DNA from: Paenibacillus xylanilyticus
GTDB taxonomy: Bacteria; Bacillota; Bacilli; Paenibacillales; Paenibacillaceae
DNA: 64,000 bases
Reading direction: 5' to 3'
Assembly (NCBI RefSeq): GCF_013359935.1
Contig: NZ_JABMCB010000192.1
Coordinates: forward strand, 434,001-498,000
The position numbers and the translations under genes are program-made. Below the pieces are notes generated by a model, which saw only the letters and a program-made list of their open reading frames with translations, did no database searches and was not told the DNA's origin. Of this stretch, positions 35,554 to 43,077 are shown piece by piece. Position 1 is the first letter of the stretch. Each line of letters opens with the position of its first letter.

Positions 35554-36255
35554 CTATGAGTATGAACGCTGCTGTTCCCCGCTGCGTCTATTGTTGCTTG
35601 AGCGTTTACGGTATCCTGCAAACACCACACCTGCAACGACCAGAACGATAAACAGAATGCGCAGTGCGGGATGCTCGGTGAAGAATGGCACAAGTCGGTG
35701 TTCCTCGGTAATCATGTGTGAGGCGGTATAACCAAGTACAATAGCCCCAACATAAATAATCCATGGGAAGTGATTGATCAGCTTGATGAATAGGGTACTT
35801 CCCCATACGATAATCGGGACACTGATCAGAAGTCCGATGATAACAAGCACCAAATGCTGTTCAGCCGCGCCTGCCACCGCAATGACATTGTCCAGTCCCA
35901 TGGCGGCATCTGCAATAACGATAGTCCGTACAGCAACCCATAGGGAGCTGCCTGCCTTGATATCATTATGCTCCTCACCCTGGTCGGCCAATAACTTATA
36001 GGCAATCCAGATCAGCAAGATGCCACCAACCAGCAGCAGCCAAGGTACCTTGAGCAGCCAAAGTACAACGACTGTGGCTACAATCCGGATCACTAGGGCG
36101 CCTGCTGTCCCGTAGAGAATCGCCTTTTTCTGCACGGAAGGGTGCAAATTACGTGCTGCAAGACCAATAACGATTGCATTATCGCCAGCCAGCATGAGAT
36201 CAATAAATACAATTTTCAACAAAGCAAGCCAAAAAACAGCGCTAAATAGCTCCAT
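35554..36255 (-). CDS. TerC-family membrane protein
   Basis: The product has 233 residues and seven to eight hydrophobic segments. TerC signature: KIVFIDLMLAGDNAIVIGLA with Asp-Asn in the first helix, and IVIADAAMGLDNVIAVAGAA in the fourth; these acidic pairs are the presumed metal path. Family members (YjbE, Alx, MntP-like exporters) are linked to manganese efflux. A basic tail ends the protein (YRKRSSNNRRSGEQQR). It is divergent from a second TerC gene. I see no yybP-ykoY manganese riboswitch in the 105-base gap. Confidence 0.92.
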   Translation of the reverse strand: MELFSAVFWLALLKIVFIDLMLAGDNAIVIGLAARNLHPSVQKKAILYGTAGALVIRIVATVVVLWLLKVPWLLLVGGILLIWIAYKLLADQGEEHNDIKAGSSLWVAVRTIVIADAAMGLDNVIAVAGAAEQHLVLVIIGLLISVPIIVWGSTLFIKLINHFPWIIYVGAIVLGYTASHMITEEHRLVPFFTEHPALRILFIVLVVAGVVFAGYRKRSSNNRRSGEQQRSYS

Positions 36256-36360
36256 ATGCTGTCACTCCTTCTATATGTCCGAACCCTAAAAAGCTTGTTC
36301 AATCGTTAAGAATAGCATGGACAACTTTGACATACAAGTAAGAGTGGGGGGAGGAGAAGC

Positions 36361-37020
36361 ATGGATACATTGTGGCTGTTGACGGAAATTTTAATGATCA
36401 ATCTGGTTTTGAGTGGAGATAATGCGGTAGTTATTGCTCTCGCGAGTAAGGATCTGCCTGAAAGGCAGCGCAAGCAAGCCGTATGGTGGGGGGCTTTTGG
36501 TGCCGTCGTACTTCGATGTGTGTTGACATTTGCAGCGGTGTTAATGCTGGGGATTCCCTTCATACAGGCAGCCGGTGGGATATTGCTTTTCTGGATTGCC
36601 GTGAAACTCCTGCTTCAAAATGAAGATGAAGTACATATTCGGGAAGCTTCCACGACTTGGAAAGCGGTTCAGACGATTTTGATTGCTGATTTTGTAATGA
36701 GTTTGGACAACGTACTTGCCATTGCAGCATTGGCTGAAGGGGACTTGGCACTTATCGTCATCGGAATTGCGATTAGCATTCCCATTGTGGTGTGGGGGAG
36801 TGGTTTAATCGTCGGTTTGCTGAAGCGATTTCCGATACTGGTGTTTGCCGGTTCAGGAATTTTGGCCTTCACAGCGGGAGAAATGGTGATGAGCGATCCG
36901 AAGCTGGGTCAATGGCTCGGCAGCTTGGCGGCTGAAGCCCACACTCTCCTTCCGGTAGCGATGGCGGGTCTTGTCATTGCGGTCGGAGGAGCGCATAAGT
37001 TTGTAAGGCGGAATGTATAA
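36361..37020 (+). CDS. TerC-family membrane protein, second copy
   Basis: The product has 219 residues. It shows the same motif set as its divergent neighbour: LMINLVLSGDNAVVIALA, and ILIADFVMSLDNVLAIAALA. The two are clear paralogues arranged head to head, but their middle parts differ enough that the duplication looks old. A metal exporter (manganese) role is inferred from the family. GGGGGGAGGAG precedes the ATG. Confidence 0.92.
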   Translation: MDTLWLLTEILMINLVLSGDNAVVIALASKDLPERQRKQAVWWGAFGAVVLRCVLTFAAVLMLGIPFIQAAGGILLFWIAVKLLLQNEDEVHIREASTTWKAVQTILIADFVMSLDNVLAIAALAEGDLALIVIGIAISIPIVVWGSGLIVGLLKRFPILVFAGSGILAFTAGEMVMSDPKLGQWLGSLAAEAHTLLPVAMAGLVIAVGGAHKFVRRNV

Positions 37021-37067
37021 ACTGGTGGTCTGGGTAGGCAGCAGAATAACAGCATACAGTGGAGGAC

Positions 37068-37093
37068 AACCGTCTGCCGAGGGCGGTTTTTTT
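37068..37093 (+). terminator. Terminator of the rightward TerC gene
   Basis: AACCGTC and GGCGGTT stem (one G-T pair) with a T run to 37093. Confidence 0.8.
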
Positions 37094-37318
37094 GTTGAAT
37101 TCAATCGTACCATGTTGTAAAAATTGGTGGATGAGGGATGATCCAGCCCCCTTGGGGTAATACATGATAGAACTGTGACGAAATGCGACATCAAGTATAG
37201 TTTTTTGCAAAAACATGGGCTACACTAGAGGCAGGATTACGAAAGCTGGTCATCATGAAAAGACTAATTTGTTTAGCTTACAACCTACATAGCCAAATGA
37301 TATAAGAGGTGAGTGCAG

Positions 37319-37813
37319 ATGAACATGAGAAATGAAAAAGCGATCGGAATATTTATTGTGGCCGCAGGTATATTTATTTTGCTTGGCAAACTTGGGGTGT
37401 TTGGCTTTATTGGACGTCATTTCTGGCCTTTGCTTATTTTGCTGCCGGGAATTGCTCTCCACGCCCTGTATTATGCAAGAATATCCCCCGCCTGGTCGCT
37501 TTTTCCGGCAGGGATGTTAACCGTATATGGCATTTTATTCGGCATTACGAACACATGGGGTGGAGGGCTGATGAGCAGCCTGTGGCCTGCCTTGTTGCTG
37601 GGAATTGCCGTTGGTTTGCTGGAATATGGGCTCGCAGAACGCCATAGACCCGAGTTCGTGTTGCCAGCAGCATTGGCTATTGGCGCTCTGTCCATTGTAT
37701 TGTTCGGTTTCACCTTGCTTCACACCGGAATTATCTATGTGTTAGCTGTCCTTCTCATTTTGGGCGGGATCTGGCTGCTGCTTGGACGAGGGCGTCCACG
37801 GAGGGGCTGGTAA
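37319..37813 (+). CDS. LiaI/LiaF-like multi-pass membrane protein
   Basis: The product has about 164 residues with five to six hydrophobic segments. The start NEKAIGIFIVAAGIFILLGKLGVFGFIG with FWPLLILLPGIALHAL matches the membrane part of LiaI/LiaF-type proteins (DUF5668-like). The soluble LiaF C-terminal domain is missing and no liaRS two-component genes are adjacent, so function cannot be assigned. ATG 37319 is preferred over GTG 37313 because AGAGGTGAG directly abuts the GTG. The C-terminus is basic (GRGRPRRGW). Confidence 0.78.
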   Translation: MNMRNEKAIGIFIVAAGIFILLGKLGVFGFIGRHFWPLLILLPGIALHALYYARISPAWSLFPAGMLTVYGILFGITNTWGGGLMSSLWPALLLGIAVGLLEYGLAERHRPEFVLPAALAIGALSIVLFGFTLLHTGIIYVLAVLLILGGIWLLLGRGRPRRGW

Positions 37814-37844
37814 CATTCCCAGATGTTCCTCCAAGCGAAATATC

Positions 37845-37910
37845 TTGATTTTTAGCTATGATCAACTATAATATAAGGGATAAAGACATGCGTCGGGATA
37901 TCACCGACGC
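37845..37910 (+). promoter_or_regulatory. typA promoter and 5'-leader hairpin
   Basis: TTGATT (37845-37850), 16 bases, TATAAT (37867-37872) is a good SigA promoter. The hairpin GCGTCGG-GATATCA-CCGACGC (37890-37910) then falls ~10 bases into the transcript, followed by TTATTTT. It could be a weak attenuator or a 5' stabilising hairpin for typA, or a terminator of the upstream gene. Confidence 0.6.
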
Positions 37911-37991
37911 TTATTTTGGGTGAGTAACCTGCAGAAAAGCGGGAAGTTTAGTAGATAAGAATTGAAATTGGAAAGGATATGGATACAAACC

Positions 37992-39833
37992 ATGCATTCA
38001 AGAGAACACATTCGCAATATTGCGATTATTGCCCACGTCGACCACGGGAAAACAACGCTAGTCGACAAGTTGCTCCAGCAATCCGGTACTTTCCGTGATC
38101 ACGAAACGGTACAGGAGCGCGCAATGGACTCCAACGATCTGGAGCGTGAACGCGGTATTACGATTTTGGCCAAAAACACGGCTATTACCTATAAAGACTA
38201 TCTGATCAACATTGTAGATACACCAGGACACGCCGACTTCGGTGGTGAAGTAGAACGTATCATGAAAATGGTTGACGGCGTATTGCTCGTTGTTGATGCT
38301 TATGAGGGCTGTATGCCACAAACGAAGTTCGTACTTCGTAAAGCACTGGAGCACAACCTGACTCCGATCGTTATTGTAAACAAAATTGACCGTCCAGCGG
38401 CTCGTCCGGCTGAGGTTATTGATGAAGTACTTGACCTGTTTATCGAACTGGGTGCCAGCGATGAACAACTTGAATTCCCTGTCGTATATGCTTCCGCATT
38501 GAACGGAACATCCAGCATGGAAGACGATCCTGCCAAACAAGATGACAACATGATGGCGATCTACGATACCATCGTAAGTCATATCCCTCATCCAACAGAG
38601 AACGTTGAAGAGCCACTTCAATTCCTCGTTACGCTGATGGACTATAATGAATACCTCGGACGTATTGCTATCGGTCGTGTAAACCGCGGTGTGATTCGTC
38701 AAGGCCAATCCGTTACTGTTATTATGCGTGATGGCAAAAGCAAAACAGCTCGTATCGAGAAACTGTTTGGTTTCCAAGGTCTGAAACGTGTTGAGACAGA
38801 GGAAGCTGGCGCAGGTGACATCGTTGCGATCGCGGGTATTAAGGATATCAACATTGGTGAAACGATTGCTGACCCGAACAACCCTGAGGCTTTGCCGGTT
38901 CTGAAAATTGATGAGCCAACACTGCAAATGACATTCCTCGTAAACAACAGTCCATTCGCAGGCCGTGAAGGTAAATGGGTAACTTCCCGTAAACTGCGCG
39001 AGCGTTTGTTGAAAGAATTGGAAACTGACGTATCCCTTCGTGTTGAAGAAACAGAGAGCCCAGATGCATTTATCGTTTCCGGACGTGGTGAGCTTCACCT
39101 CGGTATCCTGATTGAAAATATGCGTCGTGAAGGATATGAGCTTCAAGTATCCAAACCAGAAGTTATCGTCAAAGAAATTGACGGTAAGAAAATGGAACCT
39201 CTTGAGCGCTTGTTGATTGATATCCCTGAAGAAAGCATGGGTTCCGTCATGGAGAGCCTGGGCGCACGTAAAGCAGAAATGGTGAACATGGTTAACTCGG
39301 GTAGCGGTCAAGTACGTCTGGAGTTCCTGATTCCTGCACGTGGTCTGATTGGATACAGCACCAACTTCCTGACATTGACTCGTGGTTATGGTGTAATGAA
39401 CCATGCATTTGACAGCTACGCTCCAGTAGTATCCGGTCAAGTGGGTGGACGTCACCAAGGTGTACTGATCTCAACTGAAACGGGTACATCTACGTTCTAT
39501 GGAATGATGGGTGTTGAGGATCGTGGTACACTCTTCCTTGAGCCTGGAACAGAAATTTACGAAGGTATGATTGTTGGTGAGCATACACGAGACAATGATA
39601 TCGTTGTCAATATCTGCAAAGAAAAACAATTGACTAACGTTCGTTCTTCAGGTAAAGATGATACGGTTAAAATTAAAACTCCGATTATCTTCTCGTTGGA
39701 ACAGGCGCTTGAATATCTGAATGAAGATGAATATTGTGAGATTACTCCAAAATCTATTCGTCTTCGTAAGAAGATCCTGAACAAATCCGAACGTGAGCGT
39801 GCAGAGAAACAACGTAAAATGGCTGCAAAATAA
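37992..39833 (+). CDS. typA: Ribosome-binding GTPase TypA/BipA
   Basis: The product has 613 residues. G1 AHVDHGKTTL, switch II DTPGHADFGGEVER and G4 NKIDRPAARP identify an EF-G-like translational GTPase; RGRGELHLGILIENMRREGYE, IPARGLIGYSTNFLTLTRGYG and the C-terminal CEITPKSIRLRKKIL are BipA-specific. It acts on the ribosome under cold or stress, probably in 50S assembly. ATG 37992 is chosen because homologues start just before the RNIAIIAHVDHG strand; the ribosome site (GAAAGGA) is rather far, so TTG 37962 cannot be fully excluded. Codon use is strongly biased, suggesting high expression. It corresponds to B. subtilis ylaG. Confidence 0.96.
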   Translation: MHSREHIRNIAIIAHVDHGKTTLVDKLLQQSGTFRDHETVQERAMDSNDLERERGITILAKNTAITYKDYLINIVDTPGHADFGGEVERIMKMVDGVLLVVDAYEGCMPQTKFVLRKALEHNLTPIVIVNKIDRPAARPAEVIDEVLDLFIELGASDEQLEFPVVYASALNGTSSMEDDPAKQDDNMMAIYDTIVSHIPHPTENVEEPLQFLVTLMDYNEYLGRIAIGRVNRGVIRQGQSVTVIMRDGKSKTARIEKLFGFQGLKRVETEEAGAGDIVAIAGIKDINIGETIADPNNPEALPVLKIDEPTLQMTFLVNNSPFAGREGKWVTSRKLRERLLKELETDVSLRVEETESPDAFIVSGRGELHLGILIENMRREGYELQVSKPEVIVKEIDGKKMEPLERLLIDIPEESMGSVMESLGARKAEMVNMVNSGSGQVRLEFLIPARGLIGYSTNFLTLTRGYGVMNHAFDSYAPVVSGQVGGRHQGVLISTETGTSTFYGMMGVEDRGTLFLEPGTEIYEGMIVGEHTRDNDIVVNICKEKQLTNVRSSGKDDTVKIKTPIIFSLEQALEYLNEDEYCEITPKSIRLRKKILNKSERERAEKQRKMAAK

Positions 39834-39952
39834 CGCTTAATCATAACTAACAAAAAATAGTATGTATAAGTTAACGTTTGATGTCTTCCAAATGTATTTG
39901 GGTTAATGCTGCATATGTAGTGGAGGGAACGGAATCGATTCTGAAGAAGCAA

Positions 39953-40025
39953 AGCGTTCGCCTTTATCTCCGGATTTTCCCATTTGAGTAATGGTTCAAA
40001 AAATCTGGAGATAACAGCGATCGAA
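39953..40025. repeat. Long imperfect palindromic element after typA
   Basis: TTATCTCCGGATTTT (39964-39978) and AAAATCTGGAGATAA (40000-40014) are inverted copies with one difference that still allows a G-U pair. The arms extend with GCGTTCGCC on the left and AGCGATCG on the right, sharing GCGA-CG. The loop is 21 bases. There is no T run, so it is not an ordinary terminator. It resembles the palindromic intergenic elements found in many copies in some genomes; only one copy is seen here. The rest of the 305-base gap (39834-40138) shows nothing else clear. Confidence 0.5.
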
Positions 40026-40138
40026 AGAACGATCCGAACCCGAAACGGTCACTAATGCTTGCTTGAATTCCCAATTACGTTTTGTTAAATCAACCAGATA
40101 ACTTATACAAGCATGATCACGAAAGGAGCTGACTGTGC

Positions 40139-40435
40139 ATGCAAGCATGGTTTGCATCAAACCCGATCGTAGCCTACATCGTCATCTTTGTGCTGATTAC
40201 TTACGTATATAACAAGGTGTTTCGGGTACGTCAGAAATTGCCGCTTGTGAAGGAAATCTTTCTTTATCTATTGATGGCGATGGGCACATTCATGCTTCTT
40301 ATTTTTCAGATCGACAAGCTGCCCATTATTCAATGTTTGCTGGTAGCGGTTGGTCTGATGTTGTTAGTGCGAGTGCGCTATTTCATCGAAGGTCGTCAAA
40401 AGAAAAAGGCGGAAGCTGCCGCCAGAAACTCATAA
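40139..40435 (+). CDS. ylaH: YlaH-like membrane protein
   Basis: The product has 98 residues with three hydrophobic segments (IVAYIVIFVLITYVYN, EIFLYLLMAMGTFMLLIF, IIQCLLVAVGLMLLV) and a Lys/Ala-rich tail. YlaH-like proteins follow typA (ylaG) in Bacillus, and the conserved RVRQKLPLVKE and LPIIQCL segments agree. The function is unknown. AAAGGAGCTG precedes the ATG. Confidence 0.88.
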   Translation: MQAWFASNPIVAYIVIFVLITYVYNKVFRVRQKLPLVKEIFLYLLMAMGTFMLLIFQIDKLPIIQCLLVAVGLMLLVRVRYFIEGRQKKKAEAAARNS

Positions 40436-40451
40436 AATCTGTCTTTGTACA

Positions 40452-40490
40452 GACCATCCGTTTTCCTTCGGGAAAGCGGTTGTCTTTTAT
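40452..40490 (+). terminator. Terminator after ylaH with UUCG tetraloop
   Basis: CCGTTTTCC-TTCG-GGAAAGCGG, extended by GAC/GTC at the base, followed by TTTTATTT. The C(UUCG)G-type loop makes it stable. Confidence 0.75.
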
Positions 40491-40526
40491 TTGGACAAAA
40501 ACAGATGTGATAAAGGTGTTGAAGAT

Positions 40527-41588
40527 ATGAACTCGAATTCGAACGGACTGCCTCCCCGTAGACAGGCACCGACCAAATCCAGTGCTTCAGGGTCCAGCAA
40601 CAGTAAAGGTAAACCACCCAAAAAGAAAAAGCGAATGCGTACTTTTGCTAAGCTCGTTTTGAGCTTGTTGGTGATTGCCATTGTTGTAGGAGGCGGTTAT
40701 CTCTACTGGGTATACAACCAGGTGGCAGACACCGGCATAAACAAGCCAGTGCCTCCGGGGATGTCCGCAAAGACGAAGCCCATTACGATGCTGCTATTAG
40801 GTACGGACAACCGGCCTGAAACGGGAACCTATCTGTCCGATGTGGTCATGGTAGCAGCCATGAACCCGGATACGAAAACGGCCACGATTGTCTCCTTGCC
40901 TCGCGATACCCGGATTGAACTGGAAGGATACAAGGCAAATAAACTGAATTCATACTATCCCAAGTTTAAAGCCCAAGAGAAAACCTCCGGAAAAAATGCG
41001 GAGGATCAAATGAAAGAAATGATGGGCAAGTATTTCGACGTAGACATCAATTACACAACGGTGCTTAATTTTCAGGCATTCCGCGATGTGGTAGATGCTG
41101 TGGGCGGCGTGGATGTGACAGTGGATAAAAACATGTGTTACAGGGATACGGCTGATGGTACGGATATTAATCTGGTTGCTGGTGATCAGCACCTGGATGG
41201 CAAGCAAGCGCTTGACTTTGTGCGTTACCGTAAATCCAACTGTGATCCCAAAACGGATGAATCCAACGACTTTGACCGGAATAAACGTCAAAACCAGGTC
41301 CTGAATTCCATGCTGGATCAGATGAAATCACTTGGTGGTGTGACGAAGATCAGCAAAGTAATTGGTGCTGTAGATGACAACATGACAACGGATGTAGAGT
41401 CCGAACAGATGAAGAACTTCATCGCTACGTATTGGAATATTTCAAAATCGGATGTTCACTATACACCTGTGACTGGCGACTGGAGAAGTCCATATGTATA
41501 TGTGAATGAGACGGAACTTGCCAATGCAAAACAGGCGTTGCAAGATACGCTCTCAGGTAAAGTAACGTCCTCGCCGGCGGGGGAATAG
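40527..41588 (+). CDS. LytR-CpsA-Psr family wall-polymer ligase
   Basis: The product has 353 residues. A cytoplasmic, basic and Ser-rich N-terminus (~1-35) is followed by one membrane helix (LVLSLLVIAIVVGGGYLYWVY) and the LCP domain: ITMLLLGTDNRPETGTYLSDVVMV, IVSLPRDTRIEL, ALDFVRYRKSN and FDRNKRQNQVL with the conserved Arg residues that hold the polyprenyl phosphate. LCP proteins attach teichoic acids or other polymers from undecaprenyl carriers to peptidoglycan. ATG 40527 is preferred over TTG 40491 since AAAGGTG is eight bases before it. Two Cys (MCYRD, SNCDP) lie in the extracellular domain and may form a disulfide. Confidence 0.94.
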   Translation: MNSNSNGLPPRRQAPTKSSASGSSNSKGKPPKKKKRMRTFAKLVLSLLVIAIVVGGGYLYWVYNQVADTGINKPVPPGMSAKTKPITMLLLGTDNRPETGTYLSDVVMVAAMNPDTKTATIVSLPRDTRIELEGYKANKLNSYYPKFKAQEKTSGKNAEDQMKEMMGKYFDVDINYTTVLNFQAFRDVVDAVGGVDVTVDKNMCYRDTADGTDINLVAGDQHLDGKQALDFVRYRKSNCDPKTDESNDFDRNKRQNQVLNSMLDQMKSLGGVTKISKVIGAVDDNMTTDVESEQMKNFIATYWNISKSDVHYTPVTGDWRSPYVYVNETELANAKQALQDTLSGKVTSSPAGE

Positions 41589-41595
41589 CTGGGGA

Positions 41596-41625
41596 TTGGA
41601 AGCAAGTTTCCGGGTATGTTATAAT
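41596..41625 (+). promoter_or_regulatory. SigA-type promoter of the flavin split-barrel gene
   Basis: TTGGAA (41596-41601), 18 bases, TATAAT (41620-41625); the start falls near 41632, 50 bases before the ATG. Confidence 0.65.
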
Positions 41626-41680
41626 AGCATAAATCATAGTATCAAGAATTGCATAAAGTAGGTTAAGGAGGGCTGGTTTA

Positions 41681-42133
41681 ATGTCCGAAGCCGTCACACA
41701 ATTGACTGAATCTCTTTTGCAGCAATTCAAGAATGAGACGTTTGTACTCCTAAACACGGTTGACATTGAATCAGGAGGCCCGACGTCTACTGCGATCTCC
41801 TGGATTTATGCGGAGAATGCTTCTACGCTTCGGGTCGCTTTGGATCATCGTTCACGACTGGTGAACAATATGAAACAAAATCCGTTGATTACGGTCACGG
41901 TATTTGGAGAAGAGACGGTCTATGCGATCAACGGACGTGCTTCAGTTCGACAGGATCCTTTGCAGGATGTTCCTTTTAATATGTGCTGTTTCGACATTTC
42001 AATTGAAGCGGTCAGGAATGCCCTGTTTTATGGAGCCCAGCTATCCTCTGTGCCTCAATATGTCAAAATATACGATCAGTGTGCTGCTGAGAAATTGGAT
42101 GAGCAGGTTTTTGCTGCCATGAAAAAAGCCTAG
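41681..42133 (+). CDS. Pyridoxamine 5'-phosphate oxidase-related split-barrel protein
   Basis: The product has 150 residues. The fold signature of FMN-binding split-barrel proteins is seen: ETFVLLNTVDIESGGPTSTAISWIY, LRVALDHRSRLVNNMKQNPLITVTVFG and VYAINGRASV. It is shorter than true PdxH and lacks its C-terminal end, so enzymatic PNP oxidase activity is not implied; it may bind FMN or F420-like cofactors. Its position among yla genes suggests correspondence to B. subtilis YlaL. GGAGGGC precedes the ATG. Confidence 0.85.
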   Translation: MSEAVTQLTESLLQQFKNETFVLLNTVDIESGGPTSTAISWIYAENASTLRVALDHRSRLVNNMKQNPLITVTVFGEETVYAINGRASVRQDPLQDVPFNMCCFDISIEAVRNALFYGAQLSSVPQYVKIYDQCAAEKLDEQVFAAMKKA

Positions 42134-42155
42134 TGAGAAATCACTGGGCTTTTTG
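42122..42155. terminator. Bidirectional terminator between convergent genes
   Basis: AAAAAGCCTAGTGA-GAAA-TCACTGGGCTTTTT. It overlaps the last codons of the rightward gene and the end of the leftward lipoprotein gene. Confidence 0.85.
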
Positions 42156-42836
42156 TTGCTTTTTGTCCGTGGAATGCTGCTGCATTTGCTGTTCATCTGG
42201 AGCCTGTTCATCCGGATTTTGACGGACTTTGACGTCTTTCGGGAGTTGTGGAATAATTCGTCCCACCATGTCAGCTAGTTCGGAAGCAAAACCGGATATC
42301 GGATGCCCTTGGCGGATATGTTCTCCGATTTCGCGAATGCGTTCAGTGACATCCGCATCAGCAGTTACGATGGAATCAATGCCTTCGGGATCTTTGCGCA
42401 GCGCTTCTGCAACCGTGTATTTTATAGTACCAACGCGTGCACGTTCCAGTTCACCATCTACATCAATGCCGACAACAGCTGTATTGCCTAAGATGACGCA
42501 GTTGGCATCTTTGACACCTTCCACTTGCTTGGCAAGCGCTTTGAGGTGGTTAATCCGATTATCGTTCGTCATCCGGCCTGTTTGGTTATCATCAGCAACG
42601 TTCAGTTCATGAACTTCACCCGTATTTTCATTGAAGCGGTCAAGGCGTGAAGGATTCATTCGGTCATCCTCTGTATAAAGCATGTGAGATCCGTTTTGTT
42701 GATCTTGCTGTGTTGTAACGTTACCTCCGTAACTTCTTGGATGCGTCTTATATTGCTCCGGTGAAGCGCTGCGAGTGGTGTTGTTGCAACCTGTAAGTAT
42801 AAAGATCAGAAGCAGCGTGCAAACCCAATATTTCAT
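42141..42836 (-). CDS. ylaJ: YhcN/YlaJ-family sporulation lipoprotein
   Basis: The product has 231 residues. The lipoprotein signal YWVCTLLLIFILTGC ends in a lipobox with Cys near residue 17. The mature part has the family core: LKALAKQVEGVKDANCVILGNTAVVGIDVDG, ARVGTIKYTVAEALRKDPEGIDSIVTADADVTERI and FASELADMVGRIIPQLP. Related proteins are spore membrane or cortex lipoproteins made in the forespore. The C-terminus is Gln-rich. It is divergent from the PIN-PhoH gene, as for ylaJ and ylaK neighbours in Bacillus. Confidence 0.9.
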   Translation of the reverse strand: MKYWVCTLLLIFILTGCNNTTRSASPEQYKTHPRSYGGNVTTQQDQQNGSHMLYTEDDRMNPSRLDRFNENTGEVHELNVADDNQTGRMTNDNRINHLKALAKQVEGVKDANCVILGNTAVVGIDVDGELERARVGTIKYTVAEALRKDPEGIDSIVTADADVTERIREIGEHIRQGHPISGFASELADMVGRIIPQLPKDVKVRQNPDEQAPDEQQMQQHSTDKKQQKAQ

Positions 42837-42920
42837 AAATGTTCATCCTTTCTTGGAGTTTTTCAGAATGGTTGACAATTATTTTGTCCTAGACGAATAC
42901 ATTTATGTATGGGAGCATGA

Positions 42921-43040
42921 TTGTCCATGCCGCTGCTGAAAGATCACACTATCACAGATGAACTTGGGAATGGAAAATACGGACTGCCTTTGCATCGAAA
43001 TACAATGATTGAATCCGGCATTCCCGAGTTCACGTTCTAG
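42921..43040 (+). CDS. Possible 37-39 residue small protein
   Basis: A short frame from TTG 42921 (or ATG 42927) to TAG 43038-43040. It begins MPLLKDHTITDELGNGKYG and ends IPEFTF. GGGAG lies five bases before the TTG. TTGACA at 42872-42877 with a poor -10 could drive it and the following PIN-PhoH gene. The composition looks protein-like and fills most of the gap, but I recognise no family and the length allows chance. Confidence 0.3.
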   Translation: MSMPLLKDHTITDELGNGKYGLPLHRNTMIESGIPEFTF

Positions 43041-43077
43041 CCCATGCCTTTAACGACGCCGCTTTGGAGGGGATTGA

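Noticed and set aside
36256..36360. Manganese (yybP-ykoY) riboswitch before a TerC gene
   Set aside because: The 105-base gap is too short and shows none of the paired conserved elements of this riboswitch.
37890..37910. Hairpin before typA as a strong terminator of the LiaF-like gene
   Set aside because: It lies downstream of a good promoter and its T tract is interrupted, so it is better viewed as part of the typA leader; kept only as a note.
38058..39458. Long open frame (466 codons) on the minus strand across typA
   Set aside because: Antisense artefact of another highly biased gene; no ribosome site or domain pattern.
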